Assembly (NCBI GenBank): GCA_002104945.1
Contig: MCFH01000031.1
Span: forward strand, 299,501 to 363,500
Reading direction: 5' to 3'
Length of the DNA stretch: 64,000 bases
DNA from: Piromyces finnis
Lineage: Eukaryota > Neocallimastigomycota > Neocallimastigomycetes > Neocallimastigales > Neocallimastigaceae
Under the pieces are notes generated by a model, which saw only the letters and a list, made by a program, of their open reading frames with translations, ran no database searches and was not told the DNA's origin. Each line of letters starts with the position of its first letter. Position 1 is the stretch's first letter. Below, one piece after another: positions 43,467 to 55,458 of the stretch. The position numbers and the translations under genes are program-made.

Positions 43467-46400
43467 ATGGATAAAAATGAAATGGGTACATCCCCTATAA
43501 GTAATATAAGAAACAGTCATGGATCTACAATTGCAAGTAATATTTATAATCCAGAAAGTCAACTACTGAATGAAATGATAAAGGATAATAACAATAGAAA
43601 ATTATCTATTGTTTCTATAAATTCTCTTGAAGGTGAAGATTATACAGATCATGAACATGAGCGTGATATAAGTAATAATGAAGAATTTTATAATTATCCA
43701 TTTATTCAAAAAATAGACGAGTTAACTACGGAAATAAATAAAGGTTTTGCTTTTGAAAGTGAAGATGATAATGAGGATCAAAAAGCAATTATCAATGAGT
43801 TGCTATTTTTCAAAAAGAATACACATTCAAAAATTGCAGAAAGTGTTCAAAGTGAAGTAGATACACAATCTTCCCTTTTTACGGATAATGAAACTCAATC
43901 AGAATATAGTATTGATTCCGCAACTAAATTTGATACTGAACCATTAAAAAGTCGAATTTGGTATTATAAAAAAGAGTCAAATGATGATAATCATCAAGCT
44001 CATCCAAATGACGATATGCATTCATTTTCAGATGAGGATGAATCAGGTGTGGTTGATGATAGTGCTGCTGCTATTCGTCAATTGAAACTTCATCATTATG
44101 TTAGTACCAATAATTTAAGGGTAAATAAAAAAGATAACAATTCTATTATTAAAAGAAGAACAACTATTGCAAGTACCAAACTTAGATCAAGAATAAATCC
44201 TAGTAAAACATTTGATTATATCCGTGATATTAATGACATTCCATTATTTTCAAATAAAGAATTCAAAACAGAGGCTAAAGCGAATTATTATATTTCAGAT
44301 ACAACTATTGATAATTACAATACTTCAATGTTATTAAATATGACAGGAGATGCTTCTCGAAAAAGGAGAAGTCAAATCGCTTCTCAAAGGGCTCGTCCAT
44401 TTTCTCAAGTCATTATAAATGAAAATTCATCAACAATTACACCCCCACTTTCACCAAATTCAATCAAAAGATTTTCTTCTACCAATAATATCAATACCTT
44501 TTCCAATGTTAATAATATAAAACAACATCAACTCAATTCTCCAATGGATTTATCCACTCGTTTAGTTTTAAAACCAGAAAATATATATTCTACTAGTGTG
44601 GATACTAATACATCTAATCCTCATACTACTACTAATGAAACCAACGTCACCGCCTACATTAATAACCCAACTAGTGATACCACCGATAATAATACCAATC
44701 AACTTTATAAAGTTTTATTGATGGCTAAAGATCATCTTTTTTCTTTGGGAGGAAAAATTAAAAGAACTAATTCCATAAAATCTTTCTCATCAAGACGTTC
44801 TTCCATTCGTAAATATCAAAAAAAATCAAAAAGACATAGTATTCGTAGTCGTAAGCGTTCTTCCAGAAATTTGACACAAAATATTAATTTACAAGATGTT
44901 AGTGAAGATGAAATAACAAATATTTCAAGTATGAATAATGAAATAGATACACAAAAATCATATAATCAAACACTTTCCAAAAAACCCAATAATTCTAATA
45001 ATAAAAAGACCTTGCGTAAAAGATCTAGTGGTTTGTCACATTCAAGAAATAGTAGCTTGATTAGTGCAAGTACACAAAGATCAAGTCTTTACGGTAAAAA
45101 TAAAATTTATCAAAATGATTTTTCTTTAAATTATTCAGCGAGTAACGTTTCTGATAGTACTGGTCTAGATTTGGATGAAAATAAAAAATATGAAGAGTCA
45201 TTTGACTTGGACCTTCAAAATAATTCCAAAAATGATAAACTAGGAGTATACGGTGTTTGCCCTGAAAGTTTTTATGGTGAATACCATGAACCTATTGCTT
45301 CTAGTATAGATGGAAGATCCTCAATTTTTGAGGATTATGATGATGAAGAAAGTGTTGTTACTGAATCGGAAAATGGTATTGGTGTAGTTACTTCATCTTA
45401 TGCTAATGCTAGTGAAGGTTTTGAGAGTTATGATGTTCATCAAAAATTAAACGTACCACTACCTACAACTACCCCAGTTTCGCACAAATCTAAAGAATCT
45501 CAACCCATTTCAACTATTAAAAATGAAGAATTAATTAAGGACATGGATAAAAAGGTCACAGATGGTTTAAAGACCGAAGAAGACAAGGAGAAGGAAAGGA
45601 AGCCAAAGAACGATGTCAAAGGATTAGTAAAAAAGTTACCTTCATTTTCATCTATGGCTACTAATCATTCTTCAGATAGTTTAACTCCAACTATCACAAA
45701 TACTGTTGTCAATGAGCAACAAGAAAAAAGAACAGGAAAGGAAGATGAAAAGCAAGATCTAATAGATCCTACAGATGGTGGAAAATCAGAAACAGCAGCT
45801 GATCCAAGTACCCTTTCTGAATCTGTCTATGGGGATAATAAAAGTATGACCACAAGTAGTATCACACTTGCTGCTTCAAGATTAGGAGGAAATTTCGATA
45901 TCTTTAAAAGTGAAAAACGTCAAATGGATATTGAAAGTAATAGTACTTATAGTCATTTTAATGATAATGAATCCAGATTTCCACTTGAAATGGCTTCAAT
46001 GCCTGAGGGTATTCGAGAGAGTACAAGCTATCCTACTGTTAAACAAATACCTCTTCCTTACTATAGATATGGTGTATATATGTACATTATTGATCCAGTT
46101 ATTGTTCAAACTCGAACCATGATGGAAAGGATGTTTTCTGCGCACACCATATATACTATCACTGTCAAACTTTTAAGGCCAAACCTTCCAATGTATAGAA
46201 ACGATAGTATATGTACCTTTACTGTGCATAAACGTTATCGTCAGTTTAGATCATTCTACAAAGAAATTCATAAAAAATATAAGGACACTATCAATGATTG
46301 GCCAGAATTTCCAAAGAAGACTTACTTTGATCGTTTTGATTCTGATACCATAAAGAAGAGAGCTTTTGCATTTTCTTCATTAATGAGTTTTATTTCCCTA

Positions 46401-47675
46401 CATCCACTGCTTTACAACTGTCCAGTGCTATTAACATTTTTAGAACTTACTGGTTCTATGCATAATCCCCTCTCAACTGTAAGCGCTAATATTAGTCAAC
46501 GTCAACGTCAACATCCAGATGGTAGTGTTATCATTGAAAAGTCTGTTGTACCAATTAAAGGTAAAACCATTCAATTTGAGGGTAGAAATGTTGCTCCATT
46601 AATCCCAAAAATATTTGGAAGTTTAGGTAGACGTCAATATCCTCCTGGCTTTTATGGTCAATTTCAACCTCCACAAACTACAACAGATGCAAGTTCCAGC
46701 AACGCTAGTACTATCAGTTCTTCAAGCAATACTAATATTATGATCAACAGAAGATCCATGTACGAAACGCCATATTATAATCAAGATTTCTATTCTAGTT
46801 TTGGTAAACCTCAACTTTCAAAGATAAGAACAACTGAATTTTTAAGAAATAGAAATTCCCTTTATTCCAACATGTCCATAAATGAAATAGAACGTTATAA
46901 GATTATTCCGGGTTATGAACGTGATCTAGAAGCATCCTCATCTAAATCTAATAATACTCAAACTACACCAAAAATAGCACCTGTAAAACCTCAAAAGAGT
47001 CATAGTACTACTGCTGTAAAACCACCCTTAGCAACCGTTACTTCTTCCTCTAGTCAGTCTAATATTATTATTAATTCAAAAAATTCCAATAAGATTCAAA
47101 AATCATTATCCACCACCACATTGGAACAAAAAAATATTTCTCCTTCATCGTCTATTAATTCTACTCCAAAATTAAATCATACCATGACTACTACAGATGT
47201 CCAGAAAGAAACAACGGTACAAGAAATAATCACAACCACCGCAGATATTACCACTACTACCACCATCAATTTAGAAAATAAGCCTTCCCCATTTTCTTCC
47301 CTAAATATAAAATTAACCACTTCACCTTCCTCTATAGTTATACCAAATCAGATGGATGGTCAAACTACCACCCCTACTACAGAGAATATTGAACATACCA
47401 AAGTTAATTCTACGGATAAAGTTTCATCTAATAAACAGGGAAGTCATACCTCTACAAATTCAAACCCTTCTAATCCTCCTCCTGTTATCCCAAGACCAAG
47501 ACCACGTCCTCGTCCATCAAGGAATTATTCTGCTATGGAAGAATTAGATTGTCGTCCATTATCTCGTTATACACATTATCAGCAAATGAATGAAATACCC
47601 GGATTCCAACATCTTATTTCCGAATTTCCAAAACTTCGTTCCCATCAAAATAAACGTTATTCAAGTATCTTTTAA
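43467..47675 (+). CDS. PX-domain phosphoinositide-binding protein, 1402 residues
   Basis: A single uninterrupted exon. The first ~860 residues are Ser/Asn-rich and disordered with acidic and basic clusters (for example RSSIRKYQKKSKRHSIRSRK near 440-460). A PX domain lies at about 865-997: YGVYMYIIDPVIVQ, IYTITVKLLRP, the lipid-binding KRYRQFRSFYKEI (R(R/K)YxxF type, about 920), the proline loop WPEFPKK, and RAFAFSSLMSFISLHPLL...FLELTG. The C-terminus is Ser/Thr-rich with a proline-arginine stretch (PPVIPRPRPRPRPSR) able to bind SH3 domains. PX domains bind PI3P and other phosphoinositides on endosomes and at sites of polarity. The domain sits deep in a long disordered protein, resembling Bem1- or scaffold-type PX proteins rather than sorting nexins, since no BAR domain follows. 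The lack of introns is unusual here. Confidence 0.88.
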   Translation: MDKNEMGTSPISNIRNSHGSTIASNIYNPESQLLNEMIKDNNNRKLSIVSINSLEGEDYTDHEHERDISNNEEFYNYPFIQKIDELTTEINKGFAFESEDDNEDQKAIINELLFFKKNTHSKIAESVQSEVDTQSSLFTDNETQSEYSIDSATKFDTEPLKSRIWYYKKESNDDNHQAHPNDDMHSFSDEDESGVVDDSAAAIRQLKLHHYVSTNNLRVNKKDNNSIIKRRTTIASTKLRSRINPSKTFDYIRDINDIPLFSNKEFKTEAKANYYISDTTIDNYNTSMLLNMTGDASRKRRSQIASQRARPFSQVIINENSSTITPPLSPNSIKRFSSTNNINTFSNVNNIKQHQLNSPMDLSTRLVLKPENIYSTSVDTNTSNPHTTTNETNVTAYINNPTSDTTDNNTNQLYKVLLMAKDHLFSLGGKIKRTNSIKSFSSRRSSIRKYQKKSKRHSIRSRKRSSRNLTQNINLQDVSEDEITNISSMNNEIDTQKSYNQTLSKKPNNSNNKKTLRKRSSGLSHSRNSSLISASTQRSSLYGKNKIYQNDFSLNYSASNVSDSTGLDLDENKKYEESFDLDLQNNSKNDKLGVYGVCPESFYGEYHEPIASSIDGRSSIFEDYDDEESVVTESENGIGVVTSSYANASEGFESYDVHQKLNVPLPTTTPVSHKSKESQPISTIKNEELIKDMDKKVTDGLKTEEDKEKERKPKNDVKGLVKKLPSFSSMATNHSSDSLTPTITNTVVNEQQEKRTGKEDEKQDLIDPTDGGKSETAADPSTLSESVYGDNKSMTTSSITLAASRLGGNFDIFKSEKRQMDIESNSTYSHFNDNESRFPLEMASMPEGIRESTSYPTVKQIPLPYYRYGVYMYIIDPVIVQTRTMMERMFSAHTIYTITVKLLRPNLPMYRNDSICTFTVHKRYRQFRSFYKEIHKKYKDTINDWPEFPKKTYFDRFDSDTIKKRAFAFSSLMSFISLHPLLYNCPVLLTFLELTGSMHNPLSTVSANISQRQRQHPDGSVIIEKSVVPIKGKTIQFEGRNVAPLIPKIFGSLGRRQYPPGFYGQFQPPQTTTDASSSNASTISSSSNTNIMINRRSMYETPYYNQDFYSSFGKPQLSKIRTTEFLRNRNSLYSNMSINEIERYKIIPGYERDLEASSSKSNNTQTTPKIAPVKPQKSHSTTAVKPPLATVTSSSSQSNIIINSKNSNKIQKSLSTTTLEQKNISPSSSINSTPKLNHTMTTTDVQKETTVQEIITTTADITTTTTINLENKPSPFSSLNIKLTTSPSSIVIPNQMDGQTTTPTTENIEHTKVNSTDKVSSNKQGSHTSTNSNPSNPPPVIPRPRPRPRPSRNYSAMEELDCRPLSRYTHYQQMNEIPGFQHLISEFPKLRSHQNKRYSSIF

Positions 47676-48411
47676 AAAGAAAAAGAAATATATATATATA
47701 TATATATATAGTTTAAAATACCAAATGAATTAAGATAAAAAAATTTTTTTTTATTTATTACCTTTTTATAATATCACTGTATTATAACTAAATTTATGCT
47801 TTTAGAACTGAAAAAAAAAAAGAAAAATTTATTATTATTATTATTTTAGTTTAGTTTAATATAATACTACCCTTTTTTTTTTTCTTTTTTTTTTTTTTTA
47901 ATAAAACCAACATATCAACATAATTTTTATTTTTTGTCCATTATTTTTAATAAAATAAATAATAATAATAACCAAATAATATTTAAAAGAAAAAGTAAAG
48001 AAAAATATATATATTACTAAGTTTTTTTTTTATCTATTTTATTTTTTATTTTTGAATGTTTAAAAAATAAATGTCTTTTTGTTTATTATTATTATTATTA
48101 TTATTTTATATAATACATATATTTTACATTTATTTTTAAAAACTATAAAATTATTATTATTTTCAATTAAAATTATAATAAATAATAGTAATAAAAATAA
48201 TAAAAAAGCAATTATTGATAAATAATAAATTGATGATTATTAAGGAAAAAAAAAAATAAAAAAAAAAAAGAGGGGAAAGATGATATTATAGATCTATTTA
48301 TATTGTAGGATTGATAGTAATTTATTTATTTCCTTTTTTTTTTTTTTTTTTTTTTAATTATTATTATGATATAAAAAATTATGATTATAAAGATTAATAC
48401 TAACATTATTT
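47676..48411. other. Convergent spacer, no gene seen
   Basis: AT-rich spacer between convergent 3' ends, containing a TA run near 47688-47710 and ATT units near 48088-48103. No gene recognised. Confidence 0.65.
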
Positions 48412-49858
48412 TTATTCTTTTTTATCTTCTACATTATCATCTGTTTCTTCTTCACTTGTTGAATCATCATCATCATCATTATTATCATCATCATCATCAT
48501 CATCATCTGATTCCTCTTCTTCACTTGTTGTTGATTCTTCCTCACTTTCTTCTTCATCACTGGTATTATAAACGCTACTATCACTTTTATCATCATTTTC
48601 TATTTCAATATCATCATTCATAAAAATAATATTTGATGTTGAATTTGAATCTTCTTTTTCTTCCTCCTCTTCCTCTTCGGAAGACTCTTCACATTTTGAA
48701 TTTAAATTTTCATTTATAGTAACTATTTTGAAATTATTATATAAAAAAAAAAAAGAGTTTAATTGTTTGAAATGAAAAAAATATTAAGTTTTCTTTCATC
48801 ATCATCGTCATCAACCCTTTCAATTTATATTTTTTTATGAGATATATCTACATATATATCTCAACTATGGATTAATAATATATATACTATTTCATCTCAT
48901 TTTATATTTACCTTTCTTTGTAATTTTTGTCACCTTATTAATTTTGTTTAAATTGATATTTTCTTCTTCTTCTTCAATTTTCTTTTTGGTTTCATAAATC
49001 GTTTGACTTCTAGACTTTCGTAAACTATGACTTCTCATGATGACAATACTATTGTCATCATCATCATCATATTCTCCATCTTCTTCTTCATCTTTTGCAT
49101 GACTTTCACCATATTTTCTTCCAAGTTCATCTGTCATATTATGATATTCATCGCTATCTTCGGTGTCACTATTTTCATCCATTTCATCATCTTCTTCATC
49201 ATCACTATCTTCATCACTCTTCATAATCCATAAAACAAAAGTCTTGTCCTATTTATTTATCATATATATATAAATAAAATAAAATAAAAATGATTTAAAT
49301 ATTTAAAAAATGTTATATCATAATCATAATAATATTAGAGTAAGAGTTTTTTTTTTTATTAAAACCTATATAATAAACCTATTTATCTATTTATAGTATA
49401 AAAAAAATAAAATTATAGAAAGTAAATGTACCAATTCTCTTAATTCTTCCATTTTATTCAATGCTTTAGCAAAATCTTGACTAGTACTACTAACGCTACT
49501 ACGACTACGATGTCTCTTAATAAATATATTCTTTGAAGCATTGGAAGCTTCAGTGGAAGATTTGGTATCTAAAATGCCTTCCTTTTCTAGTTTAGATTTG
49601 GATTCCACAGGTTTATAATCCATCTTATTGGTAAAATCAAAAGTATTTTTGGAATTATACCAACGAATAATAATATAAGGATCCACTAATTCTACTTCAT
49701 ATAATGTCATTAAAAATCTTAAATGTTGACGTAAACGTTGAGGATTCTTTATACATAATACCTTTTTTTTTTGTAATGATTACATATTAATTTAAAATAA
49801 AATATATAAAATATTAATAAAGATAATATAATAATTAAAATTGTAATATAATTTTTTT

Positions 49859-49901
<43 letters not shown>

Positions 49902-51819
49902 TAATATATAAAAAACAAATTATTTAATGATAAAGTACTTCTAATGCATTTAATAAGTCTAATTGATCATCAGGGGTTTCTATACAACGTAATAATAATT
50001 TTTTATATTTTTTGAAGGCCTATTTTTAAATAAATTATATATATATATGAATATTACATTTTGGAATATAATAGATTAAATAAATTAAAGTATTATTATT
50101 GTTTATTTGATTACTTACCGCTTGGATAAATTGATTATTACTAATCATATTTTTCAATTCAAAAAATCTTAAAAAGCTCTTCAGAGTAACATATATCCAA
50201 TCTTTAGGTAAAGCTTGTGGATAACGATCAACCATTTTTTCATAAACATCAACTAAAATAGAATTTGGATTTGAATCTGATATTAATTTATGAGTTATTT
50301 CATCAGTGGTTTCATTAAAGAAATCTTTTATATATAAATGAAATAATATATGATTATTAATATTAATATTATAAATTATAAAAAAATATAAATTTTAAAA
50401 ATATATAATAATTGTAAGAGTCTTTTCTTTTTTTAATATCAATTGAGATACTTTACTAATTTCAACATATTTATCTTTATCTTCTTCATATTCTAAATCT
50501 TCTTCTGCAGATTCTTTTTCTTCAGGTTTATTAAAGAGTTCATAGTAAGGTGAATCTTTTGGAATTTCATAGGTTGTATTTGTATTATTTCCTGAAATAT
50601 TATTATCTTCATTGTTATCGGAGTCACTATCATAATCAGAAGTTGCGCTTTTAATACTACTATCAATAGTAAAATCATCACTTTTACTATCGGCTTCAAA
50701 ATCAATATTACAGAGAGATGGGGAGGAATATGCTTCATAATCACTATCTTCATTAAAGTTAACACTACGAGAATCTGAATCATATTTGTAGGTACTGTTA
50801 AGATTATTGTAAAGTTGTTGAGTAGGTGAATTATTATACTTTTTACGAATGTAATCATTTTTTGCCTTTAATTTTTCTTTATAATGATTAAGATCCTCTT
50901 TAATCTTACATAATTTTCTTTCTAATTCACGATTTTTATTTTTTAAATCATCAATTTCACGTTCTTTCATATCATCTTCAAATAAAAGACGTTCTACTTT
51001 TTCAGAATGACATTTTTCTACCATAAAACGGGCTTGACGTTCTCTTTGTATTTCATTTTTTAACTCCTTTATCAATTCATTAAAAGTATCTCTTTTCCTT
51101 TTCACTGATTTTAAATGGGAATCTAAATATTTATTATGAAGTTTTAACTCCGAGATTTGACTTTGCGCTGACATATAATTTTTTTGTAATTCTCGATATC
51201 GTATAAATATAGTAATACTATCATAGACCGAATCAAGGATATGATTTACAAAATTAATAGGATTCACAATGGTACTAACAATTTCCTTTTTAATATTTAC
51301 AAAGGTATTTTTGGTTAAATCATTTGCACTATTATTAATATTTTTAATTTTAGGTGAAAAATTTTTATCTATTTTTTTTTTTTTTATTAAATCGAGTTTA
51401 AAATTAAATATGAATAAATAAAAATAAAATAAAATAAAATAAAATAAAATAAAATAAAATTTAGTATATTGTTCTAGTAAATTATAATACTATTTCCAAT
51501 TTATATATATTATATAAATAAAAATAAAAAATAGTTTAACTACCTGCTAATGAAGTTTCAGAATTGTAAGAGTAAAGAGAAGATATAGAAGAGGTAGGTG
51601 AATGTTTTTTATTGTTAGGTTCTAATAAATCATTGGATTTATATTCGAAATTATGTAGATTTCTTCTAGTAGAGCTATGTCTCTTATTCTGAGGTGTAGT
51701 TGCACCAGAACCGCTATTACCATTAGTGGTATCTGTAGTTTTAATGGTAATAGTATTTGGAGATTTTGGTTCAGGTTTTATCATATTTAATATATTTGAT
51801 AATTTATTTACTACAAACA

Positions 51820-51820
<1 letters not shown>
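48412..51820 (-). CDS. Coiled-coil protein with W2-like domain and acidic tail
   Basis: Seven exons on the minus strand join in phase: 51820-51544, 51368-50457, 50324-50119, 50019-49939, 49761-49432, 49248-48912, 48722-48412; about 817 residues. Order of parts: Ser/Thr-rich N-terminus; coiled coil about 150-245 (Glu/Lys/Arg/Leu heptads); Ser/Asp-rich linker about 250-395; an alpha-helical region about 400-530 (SILVDVYEKMVDRYP, LKSFLRFFELKNMI, DDQLDLLNALEVLC, LRFLMTLYEVELVDPYIIIRWYNS) matching the end of a W2/eIF5C-type HEAT domain, where a final acidic/aromatic ILKWY-like helix is typical; then acidic Asp/Glu runs to the C-terminus. W2 domains occur in eIF5, eIF2B-epsilon, eIF4G and 5MP/BZW, yet those lack this coiled coil. 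I do not recognise the whole protein. A TA run and an AAAAT array sit in introns. Confidence 0.7.
51421..51460. repeat. (AAAAT)n microsatellite in an intron
   Basis: Eight perfect AAAAT units inside intron 1 (51369-51543) of the coiled-coil/W2-like gene. Confidence 0.9.
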
Positions 51821-51851
<31 letters not shown>

Positions 51852-53613
51852 TTAATATTTAATAAAGATAATTATTTTGACTTATTATTTATTTATTTAT
51901 TGTTATTATTAGTTTAGTTTATCCCTTTATCCAAAAATATTATTAATATATATTTATTTATTATAATTATTTTTTTATTATTATGATTACTTGTTATTAA
52001 TGTATGTTAAATAAATAAGTATTTTTCATTTTTAATATTTTAATTTTTTAACTTTTTTATCTTTTAATATTTATTATTAGTTTTTTACCAATTTTTCTTT
52101 TTCTTTTTTTTTTTTTTTTTTTTTTAAAAAAAAATAAATTATTAATTGTATATAAAAGAAAGTTTTAATAGATTATTATTATTATTATTATTACTTGTTA
52201 AAAAAAAAAACTGACATTATATTTAATTATAAAAATGAAGTTGTATATATATATATCCATTAATTATTATCTTTTTATAAAAAGTGTTATATATTGATAT
52301 GTATTGATTTTCTGCTTATTATTATTATCCTTTTATTTCTTATTTCTTGTTATTTTGCTTATATATGAAATTAAATCATGCCAAAAATAAAAAAAATGTT
52401 TAATTCAAAAATTATTCATAGCTTTTGAATTTGTTATATTAAATAAAAAATTTATAATAAATAAATTGTATAAAAAAAAGGGTAAAAAAAAAAGTTAAAA
52501 AAAAAAGAAAAAAGAAAAGAAAAAAAATAATTAATTAAAAATGCTTTTATTATTCATGTATTAATAAATTGACTATAAAATAAAATAAAATTAAGAAAAA
52601 GAAAAAAGTTATAAATTTTTTTATTTTACTTTATAAAAGTAATATCCATTAGATTTCAAAAATTTTTCAATAAATAGTAATTATAAACTTTAATTATTAA
52701 TAAAAATTAGAAGTTTAATAAAAGAATAACAAAATAATAATTAAAATAATAAAAATTATAATTATTATAATAATGATAGCTAATCAAAAATATTTTAATT
52801 CCTCTATGCATTTTAATATCTTTTGTTTTTATTAAGTCATTTTATTATTCCTAATTATATATTACTTTACTTTATAATATAAAAAATAAAAACAATTTTA
52901 ATTAATAGAAGCTTAATTATTAAAAGAAAGATATGTATGTATTAATAATAATCAATAAATAGTCAAAACCCTTATAAAAATAAGTTAATTTTGCATAATT
53001 TATGTGCTATTTAAATGTTATAGCTCCATATTTTCAACTATTTATAATTAATTTTAACTATTAAAACCCTAAATTATAATTAAGAAAATAAATCATGTTA
53101 TTTTATTGACAATTTCTTCATTTACTATTTTTATAATACAAAGCATTTTTTTTTTTTTTATAAATTCGGATTTTTTATTTTAATTTATAGATATAGATAT
53201 TTCTGATGCCTTTTCTTCGGTTAGGTTATAAAGAATTATAAAGTATTATATTATATGACACACAAAAATTATGATACAAATAGTATTTATTTACTTAATT
53301 CTTTTCTACTACACCTCACATTTCATTTATAATTTAATTAATAATGATAATTATAATTACAATAAACTTTATCCATTAAATTTTTAGAAGGCTAATTAAA
53401 TTTTTAATTAACCATAATTAAGTTTATTGGGTGTATTGTTGAAATTTTGTCTTACAAATTATAAAAAAAACAACTTCGTTTTAAAGAATATAATGTATAC
53501 ATTTTTTATTGATATACATTATTTTGAGTAATACAATAAATTTTCTGGTTAAAAATACAATGATAATTGATTTTGAAATGTCAAAATTTGAAATTTCATA
53601 ATGGTATATATAA
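51821..53613. other. Intergenic, no gene seen
   Basis: AT-rich spacer of about 1.8 kb between the promoter side of the W2-like gene and the 3' end of the metallophosphoesterase gene. An ATT array lies right before the W2-like gene (about 51822-51850). A bulged foldback with 10-bp outer arms (53360-53369 and 53420-53429) is visible. No coding signal. Confidence 0.6.
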
Positions 53614-55051
53614 TTAGATTTGATATCTTTGAACATTTAGTACATTTTTTGTATCAAAAATAACAAAACTAAATACTTTTGATTTAAAATCATTACCAAT
53701 ACTAACAGAGATGGATTGCTTTTTTGAACTATTAATATTATTATCGACCATAAATACATTTGACATGTTAACAGATTCATGAATGTGACCATGAATGGAA
53801 ATTAATGGTTTATTTTTATTAATAAAATTTTTGAATGCAATTGAACCAGCATGTTCACCCCCTTTTACTATATCTAGTGGTGTACCCTATCATAAATAAA
53901 GTTTTATTTTTGAATTATAATATAAAAAATAAATTTGAAATTTAAAATTAGCTTATTAATAACAATCAATAAATTAAATTTTATAATAATTTCATATTTT
54001 TTCTATATACTATTAATTAAAATGATTATTTTTTAAATAATTTAAAAATAATTACATATGGTGGTGCATGCATTAAACAAATTGTTTTTGAAAAAACATC
54101 AGGAGATACACTCTTTTCAAAGTTTTCTAACATTTCTTCTAAAGTGTCTTCTTGAGATAGTGATACTTGTTCATTTACTAATATCATTTTTCCTTCAATA
54201 TTTTTACTCTTTAAACCAGACAAAAGTATTCTTTTCTCTATACCATTAATAACTATATAGTGAGCCTCTTTTTTAGGACTATCAGGATGACTATTAAAAT
54301 ATTCTTTAATATCTTCAATATCATTTTTCATATCAATACTTTCCCAATCTTTATTTCTATGACTTGATAGACTAACATTTGACAATGAATAAAGATATAA
54401 TTCTTCTTTTTCTTTATTATTCTTTCCTTTTAAAGGGATTAATTTGTTATTTTCTAATAATATAATATCTATTTCTTCTTTTTTATTTTCAAAAAATTTT
54501 CTTAACCTATTTAAATTTATTTTATAATCAGCATTACCTTTATTATTTTCCATAATATATGATATATGATATTTATTAAAACATTAAAGATTAAGAGTTA
54601 ATAATAGAATTACCTTGATTGATAAATATTAACATTATTTTACTGAATTAAAAAAAAAAAAGTTTATTTTAATAATTCAAAATTATATATGTTGAAATTT
54701 CTATAAAATAAGTTGTGTTTGTTGCTATTATTTTTATTTTTATTTACCCATATTCATATATATTGGAACTGAACTTTGCTTCATTAATGGAAAAAATATA
54801 TCAGTAAACCATTCATATTGTTTATCAACAACTTTAGTAGATTCAATCTCCGTCTTTTCTTCGGGGGTTACAATTCTATTTTCTTTTTCTTCAATATTTT
54901 TTATGATGGCATCTCGCAAAATAGAGCGGCGCACGGAAATATCACCATCAATAAAAATAGCTTCAATATCCTTATTATTGATAATGAAATTTAATAATTT
55001 TTTATATTGAGTTATATTGCCATGTAAGTCAGATGTCGCTAAAATTTTCAT
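53614..55051 (-). CDS. Calcineurin-like metallophosphoesterase
   Basis: Three exons on the minus strand, 55051-54748, 54537-54056 and 53886-53614, join in phase; 352 residues. The metal-binding set of the family is complete: DLH at 8-10 (SDLHGN), GD at 36-37 (FIDGDIS), GNAD at about 102-105 rebuilt across the first splice (MNMG/NAD), HAPPY near 258-262, and HGHIH with His-294 and His-296. Asp in place of the usual His in GN(H/D)D occurs in some family members. A Lys/Glu-rich insertion (about 125-200) separates motifs three and four. There is no signal peptide or membrane segment, so it is probably cytosolic. The family includes protein phosphatases, cyclic-nucleotide phosphodiesterases and nucleotidases; the substrate cannot be told from the sequence. 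Confidence 0.9.
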
Positions 55052-55458
55052 TTTTCTTTTTTATTATTATTATTATTATAATTTTTTTAAAAAAAAAAAA
55101 TGTTTATAAATTTCACTTAAAACATTATTTTAAATATTATATAATATATAAAATATATATTATTAGTATAAACTAATAGTAAATTATTTATTTATTTGCT
55201 TATTTATTTAAATCTATATATTATTCATTTATTATATATAGAGTAAAATATATTTATGATTATTTAAATTAATTTCTTTAATAATGATAAATATTAATTT
55301 AATATTGGTCATTATTATTTAGTACAGAAAAATCCATAATATTATATTAAAAACAAAATTTTATTAGAATTAGAAAATAAAAAACAATTAATGTTAATTA
55401 TAATATAGTGTAATAGTGAAAATAAAAAATTAATGATAATTTGATTAATATAAGGTAA
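55052..55458. other. Short intergenic spacer
   Basis: About 400 bases of A/T sequence between two minus-strand genes; nothing else seen. Confidence 0.7.
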
